A stretch of DNA of 64,000 nt from Eustoma russellianum (lineage: Eukaryota > Streptophyta > Magnoliopsida > Gentianales > Gentianaceae). The number at the start of each line of letters is the position of its first letter. Position 1 is the first letter of the stretch. The notes under the pieces are model-generated. The model saw only the letters and a program-made list of their open reading frames with translations. It was not told the origin of the DNA and made no database searches. The position numbers and the translations under genes were made by a program. The DNA lies in the NCBI GenBank assembly GCA_036186865.1, contig AP025069.1:19793910-19857909 (forward strand), in the 5' to 3' direction. This document shows, piece by piece, positions 54,028 through 64,000 of this stretch.

Positions 54028-56382
54028 TGTTATGCCCCGCACCCTCCAGAACTTAATTAAATGAGGGAAGGAATTTTAAGCAATTAATAATCAATTAATT
54101 TTGGATTAAATATTAGAATAAAGAATTAAAGAAAAAAGGATTTAAGTAAAATACAATTTAGAAATTCAAGTTTTTCCCTTCCCCATTACAGAAACTGACA
54201 GAGCGTCATTTCCCCCCATCCGTCTTAGAAAACGTCGACCCTCATCTCTCCCAAGCCCTAGCCGAGCTCCATAGCAGAAGAAGGAGATAGCCTCCAAGAG
54301 TTTATCCAAATCCCGTCCGTTTCTCAATCCGATTATCAGTAATCAAAGGCAAGTAACTTTCTTATAAGTTCTTATGATTTGTGAAGAAAAAGGCCGTACT
54401 TTTGTATCAAAATTGGACCTCCATGTAGTATTATACCCTTGTTTATCTATATGTGAATTCTATGCAATTTCTGTGTTTTGGATTTGATGTTTTGGCCATC
54501 GTACGTTAAAAATCTAGTTTGATGTGATGAATATATGAATTCCTGCAAATCCCGATCCCTTGAATCCCATTTGCTGCAATTTTATTGCTTGTTAGGGTTT
54601 GAGGGTGAAAGGTGGGATCTTTGGGTTAATAAGGTTGAAATCCTTGAGTTCTAGGCTTGAATCATTGCTATGTATGTGTGTAGTGTTCAATTTGCAGTTT
54701 AAGTATGAGATGATAGCAGAGATTAGGCCTGGAATGATTAGGATGGAGATTGGGAACGGTTGAAGGTTTGGTTCTGCAGTTTCTGCAGAAATCGCAAAGT
54801 TCTTTTCTGGAAATCGTGGACATCGATCGATCGATGTCATCGAACGATCGATGTCATCGAATGATGTACATCGATCGATCAATGTAGGAAGAATGAGAGA
54901 CTGATGTGAGACAGAACGGTTCTGACGGACTTCGATCGATCAGTGTGAGGGGATGAAGTCACATGGATCGATCGATGTAGGCAGAGGGATCGACTGATGT
55001 AAGACAGAAAGTTCTCTGATGGACTTCGATCGATCGATGTGAGGGGATGAAGCCACATTGACCGATCGATATTGGGTATGATGTCAACCAGTTTCTTGGG
55101 AAAAATAGAAGAAAGAAAGGGAAGTTAGAGAACCGACTGGGTGACATTAGAGGCTTCTTAGGGTGTGATTGAGGTCAGTGTAAGTCTTAGAGACGTATTT
55201 TAAGATGGTAAATCAACGTTAAAGATTTCACGAAGTATTCGAACTAGACTTCAGTGTGGGTCTAAGGGGCTAAGGTTGAATGATTGAGGCATGGATGATT
55301 TCAAATAGAGTGGGTGAGATGGTTCAACCCGTTTCTTGTGTCCTAATATGAATGCTAATGTTGAGGCAGGCGTGAGTATGTAGAGGTATGCTTGAATGTG
55401 TGAATGAGATGAGTCTCAAGTGACTGAACGACATGTTGATTATGCATCTTTGCATCATGGCACTTGCATTTGCATTATGTTCAGATAAGAGCTGTGCCTT
55501 GGTACAGGGTATAAAGTTTTACGAAATGAGCTGTGATGCGTTACAGGGTATAAAGACAAGGTGTAGCCATCACAGGGTACAAAGTGAGCTGTAATGTGAC
55601 ACAGGGTACAAAGACAAGATGTGGATCATTACAGGGTATAAAGTTAAGCTGTGGTGTGTCACAGGGCATAAAGACAAGCTGTGGCCCATGACAAGGTATA
55701 AAGTTATATGACCGGGCATTGTGACATGCATTGCACTGTTTTGAAATGTATTGCACAAGCATTTGTGACTGTGTAGTGTAGAGCATGCTTGGAAATGGCA
55801 TGCATCATATGTTTCGTTCCGGTATGATTGTTATGTAAGTGAATCGTTGTTTACTTGTGTGTTACTTGTTCTTTTATTATTATGCAAGTAAATCAGAACT
55901 TTTGAACAACTCAGGACATGTGCCCCTATTCCCCTTGATATTGATATTCACTCATGTCTTGCCATGTGATGGACCCGTATGTCTTATAAGCGGGTTACTT
56001 GCTAGCGTTTTCGCTAAGGGTTCTACCCCGTTGTTTTGCAGATGAACCAGTATGATATGATTTTCATTGAGGACGACAGCGAGTGGGCTGAATGGGGTGC
56101 TTAGAGTCTATATTGGGAATTGTTATAGGATGTTTCTTATTATTTTAAATTTCTTTCATTCAATTGAGGATTAGATGGCTGCATCCATAAACAGTTGCAT
56201 TTACTTATGCTTTTAGGAGAATAGTTTCAATTGATTCAGATTTTAATTTATAAGTGTCTCTACGCTTCTTTCTCTTACGTCAGTGATGATGTGTATGTAA
56301 GAGTAGCAACGTCTAGTAGTCCTCTTAGTAGGCTACGACGGGTGCACCGGTTCGGGTCCGCTAGTCGGGCCAGGGCGCTACA
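54028..56382 (+). repeat. 3' LTR of gypsy D (2355 bp)
   Basis: TGTTATGCCCCGCACC to AGGGCGCTACA; same internal repeats as the 5' copy with many scattered substitutions, so older than copia N. An extra CGATCGATGTCATCGAA copy lies near 54840-54860. Confidence 0.93.
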
Positions 56383-56387
56383 ACTCA
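56383..56387. other. Target-site duplication of gypsy D (right copy)
   Basis: actca; the left copy is 46734-46738. LTR1 has the uninterrupted target TATACTCAGTCATG at 8810-8823. Confidence 0.95.
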
Positions 56388-58384
56388 GTCATGAAATCAT
56401 TCCATGTTGGCACACACAAATCACCCCCAATTAAGGCCAAATTGTGGAGATTTCAAATTCAACCTATTTTGTCACATGTGGACGCCATTTTGTCTCATCC
56501 TTTAAGAGCTGAATATTCAATTTATTTTATGTATATTATGTGTGACACAATATATATAATATGTGCAAAAAGTTTGAATTTAATCGGAAAAAAATCACAT
56601 AATCAACAAAAGTCAAAAATTCGGTGTTCTACGAACACAACACATGGAACGTTTTTTGCATGACATGTAACAAGTATCTAGACACTTTTTACATATTCAA
56701 GACATATTAAAGTGTTTTAGAATATTCAAATTAGGGCTGATTAGAATATACCACATATGTGTAATTATTGTGCAATATTTGACAAAGTTTACAAAAGTGA
56801 AATTCAACACATGCTCAAGACATATCACACACCTATCTCAGCCTTCGTGGAACTCATGTGGAGCTTAGTTGGCATCTTGATTGATGGAGAATAAGCCACA
56901 CAAGGTTAGTGACATAATGGAGGGAGCTACACAAGGTAACATTTCAAACCTTTTAGCAAATAAAACACATGCTGAAAAGTCAGCATGCGAGACATTAGTT
57001 TGCCGATTTTGGTCTTGCATGGTGATGAAATTTGCTTCCAAATTTGTGGGGATTAATTGTTGATTATTTAGAAATGTGTTAAACCTTATTTGTCATATGT
57101 TTTAGATGTTAATCTCAGATTTTTTTAAGCTACTAAATAGTGACAAGATTGGACCAATGATGAAGTGCCAAGTAAGCAAAGTCTAGACATTCATCCAATC
57201 AAGTTGTGCCAAGTAAGCAAGATGGTGTCACATTTACACAAGGCATTCTTCCAAGGACATAAAAGAGAATTCTCAAGATGAAGAAAAGCCCTAGGGTTGC
57301 GGCCACTCTCAAATAAAAAGAAGAGAAGAGAATCACATAAATACAAGACAAGTCTCATAATTTCCAAAGTGCAAAAAGACTCTCTACTCTCTTCTTCTAC
57401 TTTTCTTTCTTCTCCTCCTCTCTCAAGCCTATTGTACTTATATTCACACATATTGAATAGTCTTTGTTCGTACCACCATACACGCATCATTGTTGTAAAA
57501 GGTTGATCAAGGTGTGATCAAACCTTCATCTGTTCGGTGGTGGTGTTCGTGATCATTGTGATTGCTTATATTGTTTGTTTAAGGGTGGAGTTGGTGTGTA
57601 ACTCCAGTAACCCTTGTGATAAGGTGTTAAGTTTGTTTAGTGATAACCGAGGAAGGTGTCCTCGAAGACTGGAATAGGTTGATTTAACTGAACCAATATA
57701 AAATTTCTTGTACTCTTTACTTTTTGCACAGTACTTTCAGTTTCCAGTATTCTTCATCCATTTCGTCGCAATCTTAAAAATAGCAAACAAATTTCAAAAA
57801 TCCTAAAATTTTTAGAAACATAGCCACACCTCTTGAGTTTCATTTGGCACAAGTTTTTAACCCATTTGAACAAGTATAAGTCAATCAAACGTTAATAGTT
57901 CTAAGACTAGTGCAATTTGATTTTCAGATTTACAAAGGTTGAGAACATCACCGTATTTGTATACTTCCCAAAGGAATTTTTCAAAACTGTTTCAACCCAA
58001 TAAAATACATAGCTTATGGGGTTTGTCGTTAAATTTTCATACCATTTGGAGTTACGGATTAATCGGAATAAATTTTTCGAATCAGGCTACTGTTTATGGC
58101 AGATTTGCGCAATCTGACCACAAAATATTTTTAAAGGGTTAGAGGTTGAATTTTAATCTGAAATTTTTAGAGAATATTCAGAATATCTGAGAGTAAAATC
58201 TCTCCAAATTTCAAGATTTTTGAAGGTCTGTAACCTAGTCTTTCAAATATTTCAAATCAGAATATGAAAACAAAAACTGTTTTCAGAAGTAGGGTTTTTG
58301 GATAAAAATATTTTAAAAACCAAATTTTCCGCACCCACTATTCAACCCCCCCACCCCTTATAGTGGTGTCTTACAGGTCCTTCA
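56388..58384 (+). repeat. Copia LTR3, right segment
   Basis: Continues LTR3 after gypsy D and ends GGTCCTTCA. Includes a TGCTGAA-like hairpin (56968-56990, one mismatch) and a C run near 58346. What follows is LINE coding sequence, so this is an outer edge of the copia array. Confidence 0.9.
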
Positions 58385-58917
58385 ACCCACACCTGCTTCG
58401 GTTGTGCCTCCTCTGGTTGCACATTCTCGTACGGCAACTCGATGGACGCCAAAAAAGAAGCCAGCTACCAAGTCCAATATCCTAGATGACCCAATCATTT
58501 TGTCTCAGCCATTAGATACTATACCTTCGGAGGATCCTTTGCTGGCTCCCAATGATGTACAAGACATCTCTCGTTTGGGTCTAGATGCTGAATATCTGCC
58601 TCAACAGGAGGCTCAGGATATGGGGGACTTTTGGTCATTCATCGGATACTGAGTTGCATGCAAAAGATCTTCCCCCAAATTTACAACCTTTTTCTGATGA
58701 TATCGTAAGAAGGATTCGCTCAATACAGGAATCCCCATCAGAAGACATATTAATATCTCGACTTATGGATTCAACGCCAGATGAGGGTTTTATCACAGTA
58801 GTCCCATGTCGTCGACGGAGAACTCGTACAGAGTTACCCCCTCTGTCGCCTTCTAAAATTTTAACTCATAGTGCAGCGCGTTCTTTGCATGGGAGGGAAG
58901 TTACACTGTCTCAATGA
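58385..58917 (+). pseudogene. LINE ORF1, C-terminal fragment
   Basis: Two overlapping frames (58404-58652 and 58585-58917) form one broken coding region. Lysine-rich and proline-rich segments (TPKKKPATK; SPSKILTHSAARS) are seen but no domain. A frameshift lies near 58620. Its TGA stop (58915-58917) overlaps the ATG of ORF2 as ATGA. ORF1 of plant L1 elements usually encodes a nucleic-acid-binding protein; assignment here rests on position. Confidence 0.6.
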
Positions 58918-61900
58918 ATATTATGGTCTAGAATATTAGGGGTCTTCATACCTCGTTTGCTCGCTTGCATCATTTAGTTCATTTTCATAAACTCATTTTG
59001 TTGGCAATTATTGAATCTAAGCATCCTTCGTTTAGCATCACTAGATTTGGGATGCACCTCGATTTTTCACAATCTCATGCATCTTCATCCGGTAAGATTT
59101 GACTTTATTGGCGGCATGAGGTCTTTCGTCTTGTGGATGTTCAGGATGCGGATCAAGTCCTTCATCTACAGTTTTGTTATTCTCCATTAAATTTAACTTT
59201 CACTTGCTCGGTGGTGTATGCACATCATACTATCCTGCCTCGGCGACAGCTTTGGCAGGCTTTACGAGGGTTTTCCCAGCAGATGGCAACTTCATGGTTG
59301 GCATGTGGAGACTTTAATACTTTTCGTACCTTGGATGATCATCGTGGGCGCTCTCAGCCTATGTTATCAGCTCTACATGATTTTAATGATTGTATTGAGG
59401 ATTGCTCTTTGATGGACCTTCCATTTCATGGTACACGGTATACATGGATTGATGGTCGTGGACTTGGCCAAGTGTGGCGAAGACTTGATTGGATCTTTAT
59501 TAATTCCCTTTTTCAGGATGCTTTCAATAACCTATCCCTGACTCATTTACCGCATATATCTTCAGACCATACTCCTTTATTTCTCATACGTGATAAATTG
59601 TGGGATACTGGACGGTGGAATTTTCGATTTTTGGATCCCTGGCTATCTTACCCGGATTTTCATTCTTATGCCAAGGAAGCTTGGCTCTCATACCCAACTA
59701 CGGGAGGCATGCACGGGTTTTACAAGAAATTGTCTCGTTTAAGGCATGACATACAGCGGTGGAATAAAGATATTTTTGGGAACATTTTTAATAAGGTGGC
59801 ATATGCAGAAGAGCAGGTTCGGCATGCTGAGACTGCCTTGGAGCAGTTTCCTACGGAGGATAGTCGTTGTTCATATAATCAGGCAAAAGCAGAATTCATT
59901 CAGGCTACTACATATGAGTTACAGTTTTTGAAGCAGAAAGCTCGAGTCCGGTGGCTTCAAGATGGTGATGCCAACTCCAAATATCTTCACTTGCTGGTTA
60001 AGGGCAGGCGGGCACAGCTTCGTATACAGCAAATATATACTACATCTGATGTGTTATGCGACACCTTGGAGACCATTAAGAATGAAGCAGTTTCATTTTA
60101 TAGAACCTTATTTGCGAAGGAACCTACGGGTGTTTATGATTCTATTTTACAGTATATTCCACAGTTGGTGATAGAGGAGGATAATGCTCTACTGAACTCG
60201 TCTTCCTCAGGCGGATGAAATCAAGGACGCTATCTGGCAGCTAGACCCTCAAAGTGCAGCTGGGCCAGATGGATTTAATGGTAATTTTTTCCATTCATGT
60301 TGGAATATTATATCACTGGATGTGATTTTGGCATTGTAGGAATTTTTTCTGGGCATTCCTCAACCTTCGGTTATGGTAAGTGCATTGATCATATTGATCC
60401 CAAAAGTACAGACGCCACGTACTTTTAGCGATTTCAGACCCATATGTTTATCAAATTTTTTGAGTAAGGTTTGTATTCGCATAATAGCAACACGACTGAA
60501 CATGTTTCTCTCCAAGTTGATATCGCCAGAACAAATAGGTTTTCTAAAAGGACATGATATTTCTTCTCAAGTCCTCTTAGCTCGAGAAATGACACACATG
60601 CTTGATAAGGGTGGTAGTCAATTGTGTCTAAAGTTCGATATGATGAAGGCGTTTGATCGCGTCAGTTGGGAATATTTGGAGTTACTATTATCAAATTTTG
60701 GCTTCGCTACCTTTTTTGTTTGTGTAATTCTCAATCATCTGCATAGTACACGTCTATTAGTTTTAATCAATGGTGTTCCTTCTGCATTCTTTCAGCCTTA
60801 TAGAGGAGTTAAACAAGGTGACCCTCTTTCTCCTTTATTATTTATACTTTCATCAGAAGGTTTTAGCAGGGGACTAAAGGCATTAGTGGCGGCTAATAAA
60901 ATCCTGTCTATCAGTCTGGGACGCATTACATTCCATATCTCTCATCTTGCATATGCTGATGATTTGTTGATATTTTTGCGGGGTAATGTTCATATATTGC
61001 GACAGTTTACGGAGTTTTTGACATCATATGAGACAGCTTCAGGCCAAAAGATTAACTACCATAAAAGCAGATTCATTCACTCTTCTAACACCTCATTGCC
61101 GCGCCAGCAATGATTTGCAGATATTTCAGGTTATGCATTCGACAGGGTTGCCTTTTCGCTATCTGGCTCTACATTACACTAGGCTATTAGTAGAGCTCGA
61201 TATTGTACGACGCTTCTGGAGCACATTGACACGCGATTAAATGGTTGTCACAACAAACTTCTTTCGCAGGCAGGTAGACTGGTTTTATTGAGATGTGTCA
61301 GCTCTTCTCTTCCATTGCATATTATGGTAGCAGGTGGACCCCCAAAATCCATTATTAAAATTATAGAACGTAAGATGGGCTCATTTTTACTGGGGGCAAA
61401 AGCGACACTGGGTCACATGGTCCACCATTCGGACACCATGATCAGAGGGGGGTTAGGTCTTCGTGATCTTCGAGCACTGCAGGAAGCATATCATTGTCGT
61501 ATTTGGTGGCATTACCAGCAGAAGACTTCTCTTTGGAGTCATTATATGCATGCTAAATACGTCCATCAGGGGAATTATTGTCTACGGCTACCAAATTCAC
61601 CCATTTGGAAGCTCATTTGTAGGTATCATGAGTTTTGTCTCTCGCATAGTCAGCAGGATGAAGTCTGTTTGCTTTGGACCCCTACACCATTGGGGACATT
61701 CACATTGAGCTCTGCATATGATATATACCGAGTCTCTCATCCCGTAATTACTTTGGCTCAGTTTGTTTGGCATAGACAACACCGACCAGTTATTCGTAAT
61801 TTACTATGGCACTTATATCATCGAGCACTTCCTCTGGAGGATTATATATCCAAGTTTGTCGTTGCATGTCCCACTACATGTCCTTTTTGTAAGCAGGATT

Positions 61901-62667
61901 CGGCAACGGTGGATCATATCTTTTTAAACTGCCCTTGCATCCGACCACTATGGATATTTTATTCGGCGGCTTTAGCAGGTCCTTCCCCAGCTTCGAGTTT
62001 ATGGCCTTACTTACTCTCTTGGTGGTTTCAAAGTACGTCCACCACACATGCTGGTGTTTTGAAAATCGTCATCTCGGGTCTCATTATATTTAATGTATGG
62101 CGGTGTTATGCCTCTATCACCTACAGAGATGGTGCAGTATATACGACAAAGTCTATCCAGGCGATTATACATTCTGATATCCACATATGGGCTAAAACGA
62201 TTGATGGCACAAAGCTAGCGGATGGAATTCGCTCGGTGCAACATTTAGGACTCCTGCCACCACTTCGCATCCATAGAGCGTAGATCATAAGATGGCCTGT
62301 TCCTCCTACTGGTCGATTAAAGTTAAATACTGATGCTGCGGTTAGGAGATCGTTTGCAGCAGGGGCTGCTATTCTTAGGGATAGTACTGGCATGTGTGTT
62401 GGTGCATTATCTTTTAGACTGCCGCGATGCATAGCACTTATGGCGGAGATACAAGCAGCATTGTTTGGTCTGCTATATTTTTTGTCATTTCATCGTCACA
62501 TTCTTTTGGAGATTGATTGCCTTACATTAGTGCGTGGGCTACGACTTTCCACCACCATTGTTGGTCATTGTCACTTCCAGCTATTACATACTTTGGTCAC
62601 TCAGGTGGACGTCCTTGTTCAACATGGCACAGCACGGTTTGCAGACACCTCGCATAGGTTTTTATAG
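58914..62667 (+). pseudogene. LINE ORF2 (endonuclease, reverse transcriptase, RNase H), broken
   Basis: Endonuclease: NIRGL start, GDFNTFR, LDWIFIN and SDHTPL, whose H is the catalytic histidine of the EEP fold. RT: FRPICLSN, FDMMKAFDRVSWEY, GVKQGDPLSPLLF and catalytic YADD (near 60950). The zf-RVT-like region has CPFCKQDSATVDHIFLNC (near 61880). The C-terminal RNase H-like domain has NTDAA, MAEIQAA and EIDC (62330-62520). Breaks: TAG 58929-58931, TGA near 59099, frameshift near 60210, TAG near 60339, frameshift near 61110, TAG 62281-62283. It would nick the target and prime cDNA there. Confidence 0.9.
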
Positions 62668-63267
62668 ACGAATCACACTTCCTTATCTGGTTTGTAGTTG
62701 CGTTGCGTTAGACATTACTACTGGACACATTCGGCACGCATGATTGTTACTAATGATTTCAATTTCTCCATATGGATTGGCCATTCACAACATATTCTGC
62801 CTGCATACTAAGGGATGCAGGCATGCGGGGTATGTCTTTTAGCTTCTAGAATTGTCTCTGTTTTTGTTCTAGTTGCCTCATACTGATATTTATTGGCTTT
62901 CTGTCTGGTTTTGCATGGCTACTCTTGGACACACTGGCGGATCTCACTCTTCTACGAGCAATGGGCTACCACATACGATCGACACTGATTACATATAATT
63001 CAAATGGGGTAAATATGTACTCTCTTTTTTCGTGCAAGATTTTATCCACAAGGGTGGTGTTCCTTGCCAAGGTTTTAATGAGGCATGTCATACACCGTTT
63101 GAATATCATCTCCTCCTGTCTAGACTGCAATGGATACTTGTATTTCGGCCTTCTAGTAGTTTCATTATGCTATGCTTTGCCTTTATATGTAACCATGGTA
63201 TTTCTTCGCCATAAGTGAAGGAGATATAATAAAATCCGAGCCGTAGAGCTCTACCAGTTAAAAAAAA
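62668..63267 (+). other. LINE 3' untranslated region and tail
   Basis: No coding potential beyond short chance frames. Ends with an AATCCGAGCC...CTACCAGTT segment in which GTAGAGCTCTAC is a perfect 12-bp palindrome (near 63242-63253), followed by eight A residues. A structured 3' end followed by A is expected for recognition by LINE RT. Confidence 0.7.
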
Positions 63268-64000
63268 TTAGGAAATATATGTTCCACCTAAGTTATGAAT
63301 TATGAAATACATGTGAGATTTGATATTAAGAAAGTATGGCTATGGTATTTCTTTAAGTTATGATAACTAGACTATGAGTAAGTAAGTGATTATATCAGTT
63401 GTAGTATGGCCGAGATACCCTCAGTTGACCGTGTCTCATGTTTCATGAAATCAAAGTTTGAGAAGTTCTTTTATTGCATCACATGTTTTAAAAGTTCACA
63501 CACGTATGAATAATAAACACGAGACGAATGATTCCAATGAGATATGATATGTTATGTTATGTCATGATCATGATTATGTTATGTTATGTATTTGATGTCC
63601 TGACATTGGGACGGAGTGGTATGTATCAAGGGCCCATGTTTACGTTATGGCTGAGTGTAACACCGGGTCTGGGACACGGGATCTCAGTCATAATGTGTCA
63701 CCGTTAGCACATGTACATATGTTCACGATGTTTATGTCGTACATGTACTATATGGGGAATCTTTCGGTATGTCATGCATTATTATTCTTATGAAAAGTGC
63801 TATAGCCAATGATGAAAATGTTATGTCTTCATGTATGAAAATGTCATGTTATGCAAGTTATGAAAATCGCGTTACGTTTATGAAAAGTCATGTTTATGAA
63901 AAGTCAGTTTATGAAAAATCATGTTATGAAAAGTCTTGTTTTATGCCTCATGTCAGTATATGTTTATGAAAGTCATGCTTTATGCATCATGTCATGATCA
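63268..64000. other. Unclassified AT-rich DNA with degenerate TATGAAAAGTCATGT repeats
   Basis: No domain, LTR end or primer site recognised. From about 63820 to the window edge, TATGAAAAGTCATGT-like units recur with variable spacing, and a GGGTCTGGGACACGGGATCTCAG phrase near 63665 resembles in style the GATCT/GGGTC phrases of the gypsy LTRs. It may be part of another LTR or the original host sequence; I cannot tell. Confidence 0.4.

Larger units (their letters stand above)
46739..56382 (+). mobile_element. Ty3/gypsy element D, 9.64 kb, Del/Tekay-type chromovirus
   Basis: Plus-strand element with both LTRs, primer site, gag, pol with chromodomain, and polypurine tract. Flanked by actca at 46734-46738 and 56383-56387; copia LTR3 continues across in register with LTR1. 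Gag and pol carry several stops and frameshifts, so it is not autonomous now. The C-terminal chromodomain and domain order fit the Del/Tekay clade. Confidence 0.93.
16198..58384 (+). mobile_element. Copia unit C (LTR2 - gag - pol - LTR3), interrupted by gypsy F and gypsy D
   Basis: Its parts are LTR2, primer site 17562-17577, gag from 17618, pol to 20512, [gypsy F 20513-43633, TSD 43634-43638], pol 43639-45791, purine tracts, LTR3 46013-46738, [gypsy D 46739-56382, TSD 56383-56387] and LTR3 56388-58384. Reading frames and LTR sequence resume in register across both insertions. LTR3 is followed not by a primer site but by LINE sequence, so this is the right end of the copia array. The TSD partner would be left of the window. 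Confidence 0.88.
58385..63267 (+). mobile_element. L1-like plant LINE, 5' end removed by the copia insertion
   Basis: Non-LTR retrotransposon with ORF1 end, ORF2 (endonuclease, RT, zinc region, RNase H), 3' UTR and a short A tail (63260-63267). It is the oldest layer: the copia array interrupts ORF1 at 58384/58385. The missing 5' part should lie left of the window beyond the array. Confidence 0.88.

Noticed and set aside
58385..58389. TSD (accca) of the copia array
   Set aside because: The partner copy would be left of the window, so it cannot be confirmed; not called as a feature.
1..64000. A cellular gene between or inside the elements
   Set aside because: Every frame longer than about 150 codons belongs to gag, pol or LINE ORF2; what remains is LTR, untranslated or unclassified repeat sequence.

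Overview
This window is plant (flowering-plant) nuclear DNA made almost entirely of nested retrotransposons. I find no cellular gene, tRNA or rRNA gene, or CRISPR array. Tracing LTR ends, primer-binding sites, polypurine tracts and 5-bp target-site duplications (TSDs) resolves it into one LINE, a tandem array of Ty1/copia elements, three Ty3/gypsy elements and a second, younger copia element.

Layout, left to right. (1) 1-6467: the 5' half of gypsy element E on the minus strand, with a 3.55-kb LTR, inserted in the pol of copia unit A. (2) 6473-20512, then 43639-46738 and 56388-58384: a copia array in which internal regions A, B and C are separated by single shared LTRs (LTR1 8139-10792, LTR2 16198-17561, LTR3 46013-46738 plus 56388-58384). 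(3) 20513-43633: gypsy element F on the minus strand with a 4.07-kb LTR, inserted in the integrase region of copia C (TSD agtag). (4) 21415-32973: copia element N, 11.56 kb with about 3.05-kb LTRs, inserted in the 3' LTR of F (TSD caggc). N has an intact pol reading frame. (5) 46739-56382: gypsy element D on the plus strand, a Del/Tekay-type chromovirus with a C-terminal chromodomain, inserted in LTR3 (TSD actca). (6) 58385-63267: the 3' part of an L1-like plant LINE into which the copia array had inserted. (7) 63268-64000: unclassified AT-rich repeated DNA. The deepest nest has four levels: LINE, copia C, gypsy F, copia N.

How the parts work: the gypsy elements encode Gag (CCHC zinc knuckles), protease, reverse transcriptase, RNase H and integrase. 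The copia elements encode Gag (zinc knuckle plus coiled coil), protease, integrase, RT and RNase H. Most frames are broken.

The most interesting observation is at the gag/pol boundary. In all three gypsy elements a short GT...AG interval (81, 83 and 87 nt) at the same codon and phase separates Gag from protease. It contains the Gag stop, and its removal would join Gag to Pol in frame, while pol itself has no ATG. The three copia gag/pol junctions readable here show a comparable 96-97-nt GT...AG interval. Gypsy D has a further 67-nt intron-like insertion inside RT-RNase H. I propose, as inference, that intron retention makes Gag and splicing makes Gag-Pol. Two 10-N gaps have identical sequence on both sides and look like unmerged contig overlaps.
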